From Glaciecola sp964446865 (lineage in GTDB: Bacteria; Pseudomonadota; Gammaproteobacteria; Enterobacterales; Alteromonadaceae), in assembly GCA_964446865.1 (NCBI GenBank), contig CAYURD010000031.1, positions 1 to 38,704 on the forward strand: a DNA stretch of 38,704 nt, written 5' to 3'. Every line of letters starts with the position of its first letter. Positions within the stretch are counted from its first letter, which is position 1. Under the pieces are notes generated by a model, which saw only the letters and a program-made list of their open reading frames with translations, ran no database searches and had not been told where the DNA came from. The translations under genes and the position numbers were made by a program. This document shows positions 1 through 8,963 of this stretch, one piece after another.

Positions 1-2188
1 GGTATTCAGAGTTGACAGTATACAACTCTTCATTCACAGATTGAAGCTCTTCGTTTGTACTTTGCAATTCCTCATTAGCCGACATTAGTTCTTCGTTAGC
101 CGATTGCAACTCTTCGTTAGTCGTTTCTAGCTCTTCAACGGTCACTTGCAGGTGTTCTTTGTTTAACTTCAATTCCAATTCTAATTCTTCAACTCGCTGT
201 TTTGCTTGCTGATTGATATTATATTTTTCTGGCTTGGCTTTTTGCTTTTTTGTCGCTTCTTCAGCTTCAAATATTAACCAAAAGTAACCTGGGGCATTGG
301 CGAGATCATGCTCTTTTACTTTTTTAACACGCAAACTAAACTGCACTGTACTATCATGACTAATGGTTTGCATTTCGGTAAAATACACTTCTTCACCTTT
401 GTTTTTAGCGCGCTGAATAGCCGATAGAATAGGTATCCGTATATCCTCATTTACCAAATCGCTAATTTGTGTACTAATACGACCGGGAGCCATTCGCATG
501 GTGAATAGACTCACGTCCCCATATACGTGCATTGCTTGTAAGTCATCGTCTAAAATGATGCAAGGAGGCAGAAATTGGTCAATTAAAGCTTCGTTGACAA
601 AATTAAGTGAATTAGCGGTCGAAAAATTCCCTCGATAACTTTTCATCAAGTCAGTAATCGTCGGAATGTCATTTGCATTGGCTGTGTTTGATGACGCACT
701 AACACGCGTAGTAGAAACCGGTAGTTTTATATCATCCTTTTTCAGATAAATTTTTAGCCGCTCACTTATTGTTTCAAAATACATCGAAAAATCACCAAGG
801 TTTTCTGATGAGCCTAAAAATAAGTAAGCATTTTTCTTAAGCGCAAAATGTAACGAGGCGATCACTCTTTTTTGTGCTTCTAATTGAAAATAAATCAAAA
901 CATTACGACATGTTACCAAATCCATGTTTGAAAACGGTGGATCAGTGATGACATTATGCTTGGCAAATACAACCATATGCCGTAACTCTGGCGTAATCTG
1001 AAATCCTCCTCCAGCCGGTTGCGTGAAATATCGCTCGATTAATTCAGGAGGGATATCGTTAACGATTTCTTCACTGTAAAGCCCCGCGCCAGAGTCAGTT
1101 ATGGCCGTTGCGTTTACATCGGTGGCAAAAACTTTAACTTCTCGACTCAGTTCTTGCTTACGTAACTCTTCTGCCAACAAAATAGCAATAGAGTATGCTT
1201 CTTCCCCGCTTGAACACGCCGCTACCCAAACACGAATGAGGTGATTTGGTTTGGATTCAGACACAATTTGGGGGATGATTTCGCTTGCGAGTTTTTCGAA
1301 TGCAGCATCATCGCGGAAAAACCGCGTCACACCTATAAGGAGCTCTCTACTTAAGTACGTCACTTCATAAATGTCTTTAAAAAGCAGACTTAAATATTCG
1401 CGTAAAGACGTGACTTGCTTGATCGTCATTCGTCGTTCTATTCTTCGAGCAATAGTGCCTGACTTATAACTTGAAAAATCAATATCACTTTTTACTTTAA
1501 GCAGATTAAATATCTCAGTCATGACATCGCGACTAGAGTCCATAGCTTCACTTAAAGCTGCAGATTTCCCGCTGACCAATGGATGTCTTATGTAGCTTTC
1601 TAACTGGGCCCCCATATCTTCAGGTCGCAAAATTAAGTCAACAATGCCGGTATTAATTGCGCTGTTTGGCATGCCATTAAATTTTGCGCTGTCAGGCTCT
1701 TGCGCAATAACAAGTGCACCAGCTTCTTTTAGTGCCTTTAAACCTCGGCTACCATCAGAGCCTGTCCCTGACAAAATTATACCAATAGCTTGGTGTTGCT
1801 GGTCTTCAGCTAGCGACCTAAAAAACACGTCAATGGGCAAATTTAGCACTTTTTGAGACACTTTGTCGGTGAGGAGCAATTCGCCTTTTGAGACCACCAT
1901 ATTTTTTTTCGGTGGCAACAGGTAAATTGTATTGGGTGCGGTACGCACACCGTCAATTACATTTTCTACAGTCATAGTAGTATGTTTACTCAATAGCTCT
2001 AACATCATGCTTTTAAAGTCTGGCGACAGGTGCTGGACAATAACAAAGCATGCACCCGTATCAACTGGCAGATTTTGTAAAAGAGCCTGCAGTGCCTCAA
2101 GACCGCCCGCTGAAGCGCCAATACCAATGTAGTGACTCGGGACATCAGGTTCAGTTGGTTTACCTGCTATTTTTGACGAATTGGACAT
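1..2188 (-). CDS. CheB-CheR-PAS fusion chemotaxis-type signalling protein (partial, C-terminus off the left edge)
   Basis: The minus strand is open from an ATG at 2188 to the window edge (729 codons seen). The N-terminus is a CheB methylesterase domain with the three catalytic landmarks: Ser in IGASAGG, His in VQHLSPD, and Asp in SGTGSDGS. A CheR methyltransferase domain follows, with the SAM-binding stretch VWVAACSSGEEAYS, then FATDVNATA and DLVTCRNVLIYF. After it come a PAS-like region and a coiled coil of repeated NEELQS units (minus strand, about 150 to 20), a hallmark of CheB/CheR/PAS fusions that often continue into a histidine kinase. In this family CheR methylates and CheB demethylates glutamates; the targets of the fused form are poorly known. 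The start has a GAGG Shine-Dalgarno about 10 nt upstream. No CheB receiver domain is present. Its divergent neighbour is a c-di-GMP enzyme. The C-terminal output domain cannot be seen. Confidence 0.93.
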   Translation of the reverse strand, partial: MSNSSKIAGKPTEPDVPSHYIGIGASAGGLEALQALLQNLPVDTGACFVIVQHLSPDFKSMMLELLSKHTTMTVENVIDGVRTAPNTIYLLPPKKNMVVSKGELLLTDKVSQKVLNLPIDVFFRSLAEDQQHQAIGIILSGTGSDGSRGLKALKEAGALVIAQEPDSAKFNGMPNSAINTGIVDLILRPEDMGAQLESYIRHPLVSGKSAALSEAMDSSRDVMTEIFNLLKVKSDIDFSSYKSGTIARRIERRMTIKQVTSLREYLSLLFKDIYEVTYLSRELLIGVTRFFRDDAAFEKLASEIIPQIVSESKPNHLIRVWVAACSSGEEAYSIAILLAEELRKQELSREVKVFATDVNATAITDSGAGLYSEEIVNDIPPELIERYFTQPAGGGFQITPELRHMVVFAKHNVITDPPFSNMDLVTCRNVLIYFQLEAQKRVIASLHFALKKNAYLFLGSSENLGDFSMYFETISERLKIYLKKDDIKLPVSTTRVSASSNTANANDIPTITDLMKSYRGNFSTANSLNFVNEALIDQFLPPCIILDDDLQAMHVYGDVSLFTMRMAPGRISTQISDLVNEDIRIPILSAIQRAKNKGEEVYFTEMQTISHDSTVQFSLRVKKVKEHDLANAPGYFWLIFEAEEATKKQKAKPEKYNINQQAKQRVEELELELKLNKEHLQVTVEELETTNEELQSANEELMSANEELQSTNEELQSVNEELYTVNSEY

Positions 2189-2370
2189 CTTTTGATAACC
2201 TCAGTCTGCTGGATTTATGCTTTTCCAAAAAACTATACTTTAGTATATGTATTTGAAAACTATAAATATTCCTAAAAAACATTCTTGATGGTAGCATTGT
2301 TTTAATCAGTTTTTATACTTATTTAGATGTTGTACCAAATCTAACTTACTGACGTTTAGGAAGTGTTACA

Positions 2371-5070
2371 GTGAAAAATACGCGGCGTAATGCAACGCAT
2401 CCTTCAAGTAAACAAAAAGCAGTAGACATATCCGATAAGATAGAACGCAGAACTGATAATCTTACTCGTATTGCAATAGATGATGTACAGCACTTTCTTT
2501 TTGACCCGGGCGAATCGTATAAGTTATTTGAAGCACTTTTACAAAACATCGCAGAGATTACTAATAGTCAATACGCTGAATGCTACATATCTGGCGACGA
2601 TGCAGAATTTCCTTTATACCAACATACCGAACTGGGCGTCATCAAACAAAAAGAAGCAACGCCATTTGTTCACAAATCTGTGCTCGCCTCGTGGGTAGAG
2701 CAACGAAATGTGTTGACCAGCGCCGTATATTATAATTCACCAATTCCAAAAGGAACGCGTGCTCTTTTTATTGAGCCTGAATCGCTTGCAGCCGTTATGA
2801 TATTGCCTATATCACTGAATAACGAACTTCGTGCAGTGTGCATTTTAGCGAGTGAAATTCATTCTTATTCTTCATCTACCTTAGCGCAAATAAGGCCAAT
2901 TATTGACGCAGTCGTTTGCACGCTAAAAAGTGCGGAAACCGTAAGAGGAAACTTTACTGGACTTGACCAAAAAATCGCAAACAATCGATATTTGAGCAGT
3001 CTTATTTCGTCTTCGCCCGTTGGCATATTAGTTATTGACCAAGGCGGCACGATTATTTTAAGCAATCCTGTTTCGCAAGATATATTTGACCCTGACTCTG
3101 TCGCTGCAGACGTAAACGGTCCAAAATCTCTCTCAGGCATAAACGTTTATGATTTTTTCCCGAGTTTTGATGGTTTTTTCCAGTGGTCAAATCAAAACGA
3201 TAAACTTAACCGTGATACAGATACACACAGACCTCGCTTATGGGAAAAAGTACAGGCGCGTAAAAAAGATGGCAGCATGTGCGTCGTAAATTTAACGCTG
3301 TTTAGATTAACTTACGAAAACAGGCGTCTCACAACCTTACAAATCCAAGATATCACGGCTTTTCGGCAAAAAACGGAAGAGTTCAAAAGTACGTCTCAAC
3401 AATTAAATGCCTTAACACAATTAGCGCCTGTCGGCATTCTGCATGTGTCGATAGATTGGCAGTGCATTTACGCTAATGCAAAGTGGACAGAATTTTCAGG
3501 ATTATCACAAGAAGAAAGTGCAGAACGAAACTGGATAAATGCTATTCACCCAAATGACATTGGATCGCTTTTAATGGCTCTACGAAATAGCCTGCAACAG
3601 GGCAGTGATCATAACCAAGAGGTTAGGCTTATCTCACCTAAAGGATACACAACTTGGGTAGATTTTAGTGTGCGAGTACTATTTGATGAGGATGGTAATA
3701 TAGATGGGTTTTTAGGCACTTGCCACGATATTACTGAGCGCTATGTTAATCAAGAGAAATTGCGCCATATCGCTGAATACGATGGGCTTACTGGACTGGC
3801 AACACGCATGTTGTTTCAAGACCGCCTGCAACAAGCGTTCTATGATTCAGAGCGCGACAATTCAATGGTGTCTGTATTCTTTTTAGATTTAGATGGGTTT
3901 AAAGATGTAAACGATACCCTAGGTCATGATATTGGCGACTTGCTCCTTCAAAAAGTAGCAGATCGGCTTATCAATACTTTGAGAAAAAATGATACCGTTG
4001 CACGTTTTGGTGGTGATGAATTTGTTGTTATGCTCGGACATGATGAATTTTTAACCGAAGTCACAACAGTGGCTAATAAAGTAATAGAGAATGTTGCAAA
4101 GGTTTACAACATTAATGGCCATGAGCTCTTTATTACAACAAGTCTTGGGATTGCTCAAGGAACCAATCAAAATTCAAGCCCCAAAGTCCTGCTAAAAAAT
4201 GCTGACTTTGCCTTATATAACGCAAAAAAAGAGGGCAAAAACAAGTATCAGGTGTTTAATCAAACCTTAGAAGCCAGTTCAAAATTTAGGGTGAGCTTGC
4301 TAAATGACTTAAGAACTGGCTTAAGTACCAAGCGTTTTGAATTGTATTATCAAGCAATATGTGACAGCTCTACTAACGCGGTAAGCGGCTTTGAGGCTTT
4401 GCTACGATTTAAAAATAAAAACGGCAAATACGTAATGCCCGATAAATTTATTGCCCTGCTAGAAGAAAACAATATGATTGTCAAAGTAGGTGAATGGGTA
4501 ATTGACGAGGTTTGTCGGCAATTGTCTCAGTGGCAGTTAGACGACGACTTTCCATCGCAAGCCTATATCAGCTTTAACGTATCGGCTAAACAATTGCTTA
4601 ACAATGATTTAGTCAGTCATATAAAGTCTGCTTGCGAGACTCATCACATTGATCCTAAACAGCTTGTGATGGAGGTAACCGAGTCGGTCATCATTAATAA
4701 ACCTAAAAAAGTAGAACAAATTTTTGCTGAGATTAAAGACTTTGGTGTATCTCTTGCTCTTGATGATTTTGGTACAGGTTATTCTTCTCTAAGTTATTTA
4801 CAAAATTACCCGTTTAATATTCTTAAGATAGATAAGAGCTTTATCACTCATTTAGACCAATCGGTAAACAATAGTAAAATTGTTAAGGCAATCATCGCGC
4901 TCGCAAATTCCCTTGAATTGCGGGTTATTGCCGAAGGCGTTGAAACTACCACGTCCAAAGATTTAACAGTAAAATTGGGGGCTGACCTAATTCAAGGCTA
5001 CCTAATTTCAAAACCCATCTCGCAGCAAAGTGTACTTCCGTTTATAAAAGAACACGGCTTAGCCCAATAG
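2371..5070 (+). CDS. GAF-PAS-PAS-GGDEF-EAL c-di-GMP signalling protein
   Basis: An 899-residue protein predicted to make and/or degrade cyclic di-GMP. A GAF-like region covers about 50-190, two PAS domains about 205-335 and 340-460 (the second ends in the usual GFLGTCHDITE junction), GGDEF about 465-630 and EAL about 645-890. The GGDEF motif is intact (547-551) and preceded at the correct five-residue distance by an RxxD inhibitory I-site (RKND). The EAL domain keeps FEALLRF, FNVSA, MEVTES, LDDFGTG, LKIDKSF, AEGVET and the IQGYL glutamine, so both activities look possible. No membrane segment or signal peptide is seen, so it should be cytosolic. The start is GTG with AGGAAG about 7 nt upstream. 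It is divergent from the CheB/CheR fusion and converges on the T6SS operon; a link to T6SS control is only positional. Confidence 0.95.
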   Translation: MKNTRRNATHPSSKQKAVDISDKIERRTDNLTRIAIDDVQHFLFDPGESYKLFEALLQNIAEITNSQYAECYISGDDAEFPLYQHTELGVIKQKEATPFVHKSVLASWVEQRNVLTSAVYYNSPIPKGTRALFIEPESLAAVMILPISLNNELRAVCILASEIHSYSSSTLAQIRPIIDAVVCTLKSAETVRGNFTGLDQKIANNRYLSSLISSSPVGILVIDQGGTIILSNPVSQDIFDPDSVAADVNGPKSLSGINVYDFFPSFDGFFQWSNQNDKLNRDTDTHRPRLWEKVQARKKDGSMCVVNLTLFRLTYENRRLTTLQIQDITAFRQKTEEFKSTSQQLNALTQLAPVGILHVSIDWQCIYANAKWTEFSGLSQEESAERNWINAIHPNDIGSLLMALRNSLQQGSDHNQEVRLISPKGYTTWVDFSVRVLFDEDGNIDGFLGTCHDITERYVNQEKLRHIAEYDGLTGLATRMLFQDRLQQAFYDSERDNSMVSVFFLDLDGFKDVNDTLGHDIGDLLLQKVADRLINTLRKNDTVARFGGDEFVVMLGHDEFLTEVTTVANKVIENVAKVYNINGHELFITTSLGIAQGTNQNSSPKVLLKNADFALYNAKKEGKNKYQVFNQTLEASSKFRVSLLNDLRTGLSTKRFELYYQAICDSSTNAVSGFEALLRFKNKNGKYVMPDKFIALLEENNMIVKVGEWVIDEVCRQLSQWQLDDDFPSQAYISFNVSAKQLLNNDLVSHIKSACETHHIDPKQLVMEVTESVIINKPKKVEQIFAEIKDFGVSLALDDFGTGYSSLSYLQNYPFNILKIDKSFITHLDQSVNNSKIVKAIIALANSLELRVIAEGVETTTSKDLTVKLGADLIQGYLISKPISQQSVLPFIKEHGLAQ

Positions 5071-5113
5071 ATAAAGCACTATAAAATTAAAGGTAATACC
5101 TAAGGTTCTGCGC

Positions 5114-7768
5114 TTAGCTAAATACGTAAACAAACTCATCACTTTGCACATCAACTTCAATTTTAGTCAATTCTTCGCCTTCTAACATGCGATTGAGTAT
5201 TTGGCGGCTGAGTTCGGGTAGTAGCGTATTGGTTAAAATACTATCTATCATCCTGCCGCCGCTTTCTAATTCGTTGCAGCGGCTTACCACTTGATCAACG
5301 ACATCGTTTGAGTAGCTAAACGCTATTTCTCGCTCCGTCTCTATGCGTGTTTTAATGCGTTCTAGCTGTAGGCGCGTAATTTGGCTTATCATCTCATTTG
5401 AAAGCGGGAAGTAAGGAATAGAAACGATACGGCCTAATAAAGCAGCAGGGAATACATCTAACTGCGGTGCTCTTAAGGCTTGCGTAATATCTTCAATTGG
5501 CGGCATCGATTCGGTGTTTGCGCACATATTCATGACTTCTTCGCTACCTACATTTGAGGTTAATAATATGAGCGTGTTTTTAAAGTCAATACTACGACCT
5601 TCACCGTCTTCCATTACACCTTTATCAAAGACTTGAAAGAAAATCTCGTGCACGTCGCTGTGGGCCTTTTCGACTTCATCTAAAAGTACCACCGAGTGAG
5701 GTCGTCTGCGCACGGCTTCAGTTAAAATACCGCCTTCACCATAACCAACATAGCCCGGAGGTGCGCCTTTAAGGGTAGACACCGTATGCGCTTCTTGGAA
5801 TTCACTCATATTGATAGTAATCACATTTTGCTCGCCGCCGTATAAAGTTTCGGCAAGGGTTAAGGCGGTTTCTGTTTTGCCCGTACCCGACGGTCCACAC
5901 AGCATAAACACACCAACGGGTTTGTTTGGATTGTCCAAGCCTGCCCTTGAGGTTTGAATGCGCTTGGCAATCGCTTCCATTGCATGATCTTGCCCTATCA
6001 CGCGTTGCTTCATATTTTCAGCTAGATTTAATACTGTCGCGATTTCATCGTTTACCATTTTACCAACGGGAATACCTGTCCAGTCAGATACAACAGCGGC
6101 AATGGCCTGTTCATCACATACGGGTAAAATAAGCGGTGACTCTCCTTGATGTTCGCTAATCTCTTCATACAAGCCGCGTAGTTTTTCGTGCAGGGCTTCT
6201 GGCACTTCTTGCTCGTCTTTGAGTAACTCACGTACTTCACGCTTGGCCGAAATGAGCTTTTCAACCAACGCTTTTTCTTGTTCCCAACTTGCGGTAAGCG
6301 CAGTTTCTTCTTCTTTGGCGTCACCCAAAGACTGCTCTATTTTTTGCAAACGCTCTTGATGCGCTAATCCGGTGTTTTCTTCGTTTTTAAGGACAGACTT
6401 TTCTTTTTCCAAATTAATAATATGTTGCTTGCAATCTTCAAGCGCAGCAGGCGTCGCGTATTGACTCACGGCCACTCTTGCGGCAGCGGTATCGAGCAGG
6501 CTAACCGCCTTGTCGGGTAATTGGCGTGCAGGAATATAACGATGCGATAACTTTACTGCCGACTCGATTGCAGAATCGAGTACGTCAACCTTGTGATGTT
6601 TTTCGAGCATATCGCCGATATTGCGAAGCATCAAGATTGCTTTTTCTTCGCTTGGCTCTTCTACTTTTACGACTTGGAATCTGCGGGTAAGTGCGGGGTC
6701 TTTTTCAATATGCTTTTTATATTCAGCCCATGTTGTCGCGCCTATGGTACGAAGTTCACCTCTGGCCAAGGCCGGTTTAAGTAAATTGGCGGCATCGCCG
6801 GTGCCGGCTGCACCGCCTGCGCCAACCAATGTATGGGTTTCATCTATAAACATGACAATGGGTTTGGTCGAAGATTTAACTTCTTCAATCACTTGCTTAA
6901 GGCGGTTTTCAAATTCACCTTTCATGCTTGCGCCCGCTTGTAACAATCCGATATCGAGACTCAATAAACGGACACCTTGCAAAGACGGCGGCACATCGCC
7001 CTTATTAATGCGATGGGCAAAGCCTTCGACCACGGCAGTTTTACCCACGCCAGCTTCGCCGGTTAAAATAGGATTGTTTTGACGGCGGCGCATTAAAATG
7101 TCTATAAGCTGTCGTATCTCTTCGTCTCGACCAATTATTGGATCAAGTTTGCCTTGGGCAGCTTGCTCGGTTAAATCGGTGGTGTATTGCGCTAGGGCTT
7201 CTTCTTTACCCATGCTCGCGGGTGACATAGATTGACTCGCTTCACCCGGCACGGCTTGGGGCGATAGCCCATCATTTGAATGTAAATCATCTTCACTTGA
7301 GCCAGCAATAATGCTGTGCATATTATCGCTTAAATCATCGATTTTGATTTTCGCAAACTCACCTGAAATATTAAGCAGTGCGCTTTTTAAATGGCGCGTT
7401 TGCAGCATACCTAGCACCACATATGCCATGCGTACTTTACTATCACCATAGGCTAAAGAGCCATATACCCAAGCGCGTTCAACCGCATCTTCAATATGGC
7501 TCGATAAATCTGAAATTGAGCTGGCGCCTTTGGGCAAGGTTTCTAGGGTATTGGTGACATCCTTTGCCAAAACAGAAGCATCTATATCAAAGTGATTGAC
7601 CAACTTAGTGAGGTCAGAGTCTTGTAACTGCAATACTTGTTGAAACCAATGCACAAGTTCAACATAAGGGTTGCCACGTAGCTTACAATATACCGTTGCG
7701 CTTTCGACTGCCTTATAGGCGAGGGTGTTGAGTTTTCCGAATAACTTTACTCTGCTAATGTCAGCCAT
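5114..7768 (-). CDS. tssH: T6SS AAA+ ATPase ClpV (TssH)
   Basis: An 884-residue Clp/Hsp100-class unfoldase that disassembles the contracted TssB-TssC sheath so subunits can be reused. The N-domain (1-160) is the divergent ClpV type. NBD1 has Walker A GEAGVGKT (237-244) and Walker B VMFIDETH (305-312). A ClpB-type coiled-coil middle domain spans about 440-530. NBD2 has Walker A GPSGTGKT (625-632), pore loop GYVGYGEGG and Walker B VVLLDEVE (693-700). Both nucleotide sites look intact. A linker rich in Ser, Gly and Asp (155-190) joins the N-domain to NBD1. The gene is last in the operon, 19 bp after tssG, with AAAGGA ahead of its ATG. It converges on the c-di-GMP gene with a gap of only 43 bp and no obvious terminator. 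Confidence 0.97.
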   Translation of the reverse strand: MADISRVKLFGKLNTLAYKAVESATVYCKLRGNPYVELVHWFQQVLQLQDSDLTKLVNHFDIDASVLAKDVTNTLETLPKGASSISDLSSHIEDAVERAWVYGSLAYGDSKVRMAYVVLGMLQTRHLKSALLNISGEFAKIKIDDLSDNMHSIIAGSSEDDLHSNDGLSPQAVPGEASQSMSPASMGKEEALAQYTTDLTEQAAQGKLDPIIGRDEEIRQLIDILMRRRQNNPILTGEAGVGKTAVVEGFAHRINKGDVPPSLQGVRLLSLDIGLLQAGASMKGEFENRLKQVIEEVKSSTKPIVMFIDETHTLVGAGGAAGTGDAANLLKPALARGELRTIGATTWAEYKKHIEKDPALTRRFQVVKVEEPSEEKAILMLRNIGDMLEKHHKVDVLDSAIESAVKLSHRYIPARQLPDKAVSLLDTAAARVAVSQYATPAALEDCKQHIINLEKEKSVLKNEENTGLAHQERLQKIEQSLGDAKEEETALTASWEQEKALVEKLISAKREVRELLKDEQEVPEALHEKLRGLYEEISEHQGESPLILPVCDEQAIAAVVSDWTGIPVGKMVNDEIATVLNLAENMKQRVIGQDHAMEAIAKRIQTSRAGLDNPNKPVGVFMLCGPSGTGKTETALTLAETLYGGEQNVITINMSEFQEAHTVSTLKGAPPGYVGYGEGGILTEAVRRRPHSVVLLDEVEKAHSDVHEIFFQVFDKGVMEDGEGRSIDFKNTLILLTSNVGSEEVMNMCANTESMPPIEDITQALRAPQLDVFPAALLGRIVSIPYFPLSNEMISQITRLQLERIKTRIETEREIAFSYSNDVVDQVVSRCNELESGGRMIDSILTNTLLPELSRQILNRMLEGEELTKIEVDVQSDEFVYVFS

Positions 7769-7787
7769 GGTGATGTCCTTTTATTAT

Positions 7788-8963
7788 TTAACAAGCATGT
7801 TGATAAGCGACAATAATATTGTCGTTATGCTTTGAATGAGTGGATTGGAAGTCTTTGCTGTGTTGCATTGCTTTGCGTGTAGTCGCTTTAATTGTTGAAG
7901 TCGCCGCATTGCCTGAAGTAGCCAGCCATGCATTTTTATTTAGCGCACCTAAACCAAGAGGCTGACTTTGCGCCTCGTTTTTGTTAATTAGTAACTTAAT
8001 AGAAAAGCTAAACTCATTACCAACGTGGCGAGTCGTCAGCTTATTGATCATTTGGAAATGCTCCGGCTGATTCACCAAGGCCAAATAATCTGAATAGGCT
8101 AAAGGCCCAACCAATATCGAAAATCGATAGCCTCGCTGGAATATCCTTTTACCAATAATAGTGCTTGTACCTAAACTCGCGCTTTTAGCGCCCAGTTTGC
8201 ATCTGGCATCGCCTGGCAAATCATACCAATCACTCTCAAATTCGCTAATGGTGACTGGCTGGCCAAGATATTCACTAATAATTTGCCTAAGCGCGCCAGC
8301 ACTTCGATTTTTAATGCTAAACAAGCCTGATAAGTAGGTTTGAATGCGCATTGATTCTTGAGTTGAGGTATTGGTTTGTTTTGTTTTAGATGGACTGGTA
8401 GCGTTATCAGTAGGTTTTTTTAGACTAGATTGTTGCAAGGCACCGCTTCGACGTGATTCATTTTGCTCGGTATAACCACAAAAACTGCTCGTCCAATCTG
8501 CAAATTTATCATGTTCAAGTCTGTCATGACTCACCGTTGGCTGCGACACCGCCCATGAACGATAATACAAAGATAAAAATCGATGATGAAAAATGTCACA
8601 AAAAGTCGTTAATGTTTGATCTTGATGTCTATAATCACGCTCAATCGCAAACTCAGTAAAGTGCAAAGGTAGGGGGCCATTTATGCCAAACAAACCCCAA
8701 AACACGTTATTTAGCTTAAAGTGGGTAGACCCTTCTTCTTTAACGACTTCTGAAAACGCAGAGGCATGAAAATGCATTGTTGGGGTTTGCCCCAGCCTAA
8801 AGGCATCTTGTTTTAAAGATACCGAATACCCGAGGCGTTCATGCATGGGAGAATTAGCGTCAATATAGCGCAGCAGTGGCTCAAAGCCCTGCGAGTAAAG
8901 CTTTTCTGGCTCAGTTGCTAGCTCATTTAAATAGTGTTGTGAGTGCCGATTCTGACTGGCCAT
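7788..8963 (-). CDS. tssG: T6SS baseplate protein TssG
   Basis: A 391-residue baseplate wedge subunit that works with TssE, TssF and TssK. The N-terminus has the family layout (SQGFEPLLRYI, then LGYSVSLKQDAFRLGQ), followed by NVFWGLFGINGPLPLHFTE and FLSLYYRSWA, all characteristic of TssG. The C-terminal half has LGTSTIIGKRIFQRGYRFSI and the GPLAYSDYLAL segment. Residues about 165-205 form a Ser/Thr/Lys/Gln-rich low-complexity insert not typical of the conserved core. The start lies inside the end of tssF (37-bp overlap), implying translational coupling; an AGAG element precedes the ATG. Assigned by motif and by position between tssF and tssH. Confidence 0.93.
   Translation of the reverse strand: MASQNRHSQHYLNELATEPEKLYSQGFEPLLRYIDANSPMHERLGYSVSLKQDAFRLGQTPTMHFHASAFSEVVKEEGSTHFKLNNVFWGLFGINGPLPLHFTEFAIERDYRHQDQTLTTFCDIFHHRFLSLYYRSWAVSQPTVSHDRLEHDKFADWTSSFCGYTEQNESRRSGALQQSSLKKPTDNATSPSKTKQTNTSTQESMRIQTYLSGLFSIKNRSAGALRQIISEYLGQPVTISEFESDWYDLPGDARCKLGAKSASLGTSTIIGKRIFQRGYRFSILVGPLAYSDYLALVNQPEHFQMINKLTTRHVGNEFSFSIKLLINKNEAQSQPLGLGALNKNAWLATSGNAATSTIKATTRKAMQHSKDFQSTHSKHNDNIIVAYQHAC

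Noticed and set aside
2220..2345. Promoters in the gap between the two signalling genes
   Set aside because: Several AT-rich -10-like boxes exist (for example TATACT at 2314) but none has a correctly spaced -35 element.
6621..7082. 153-codon frame antisense to clpV
   Set aside because: Shadow of the strongly conserved ClpV coding frame; no own features.
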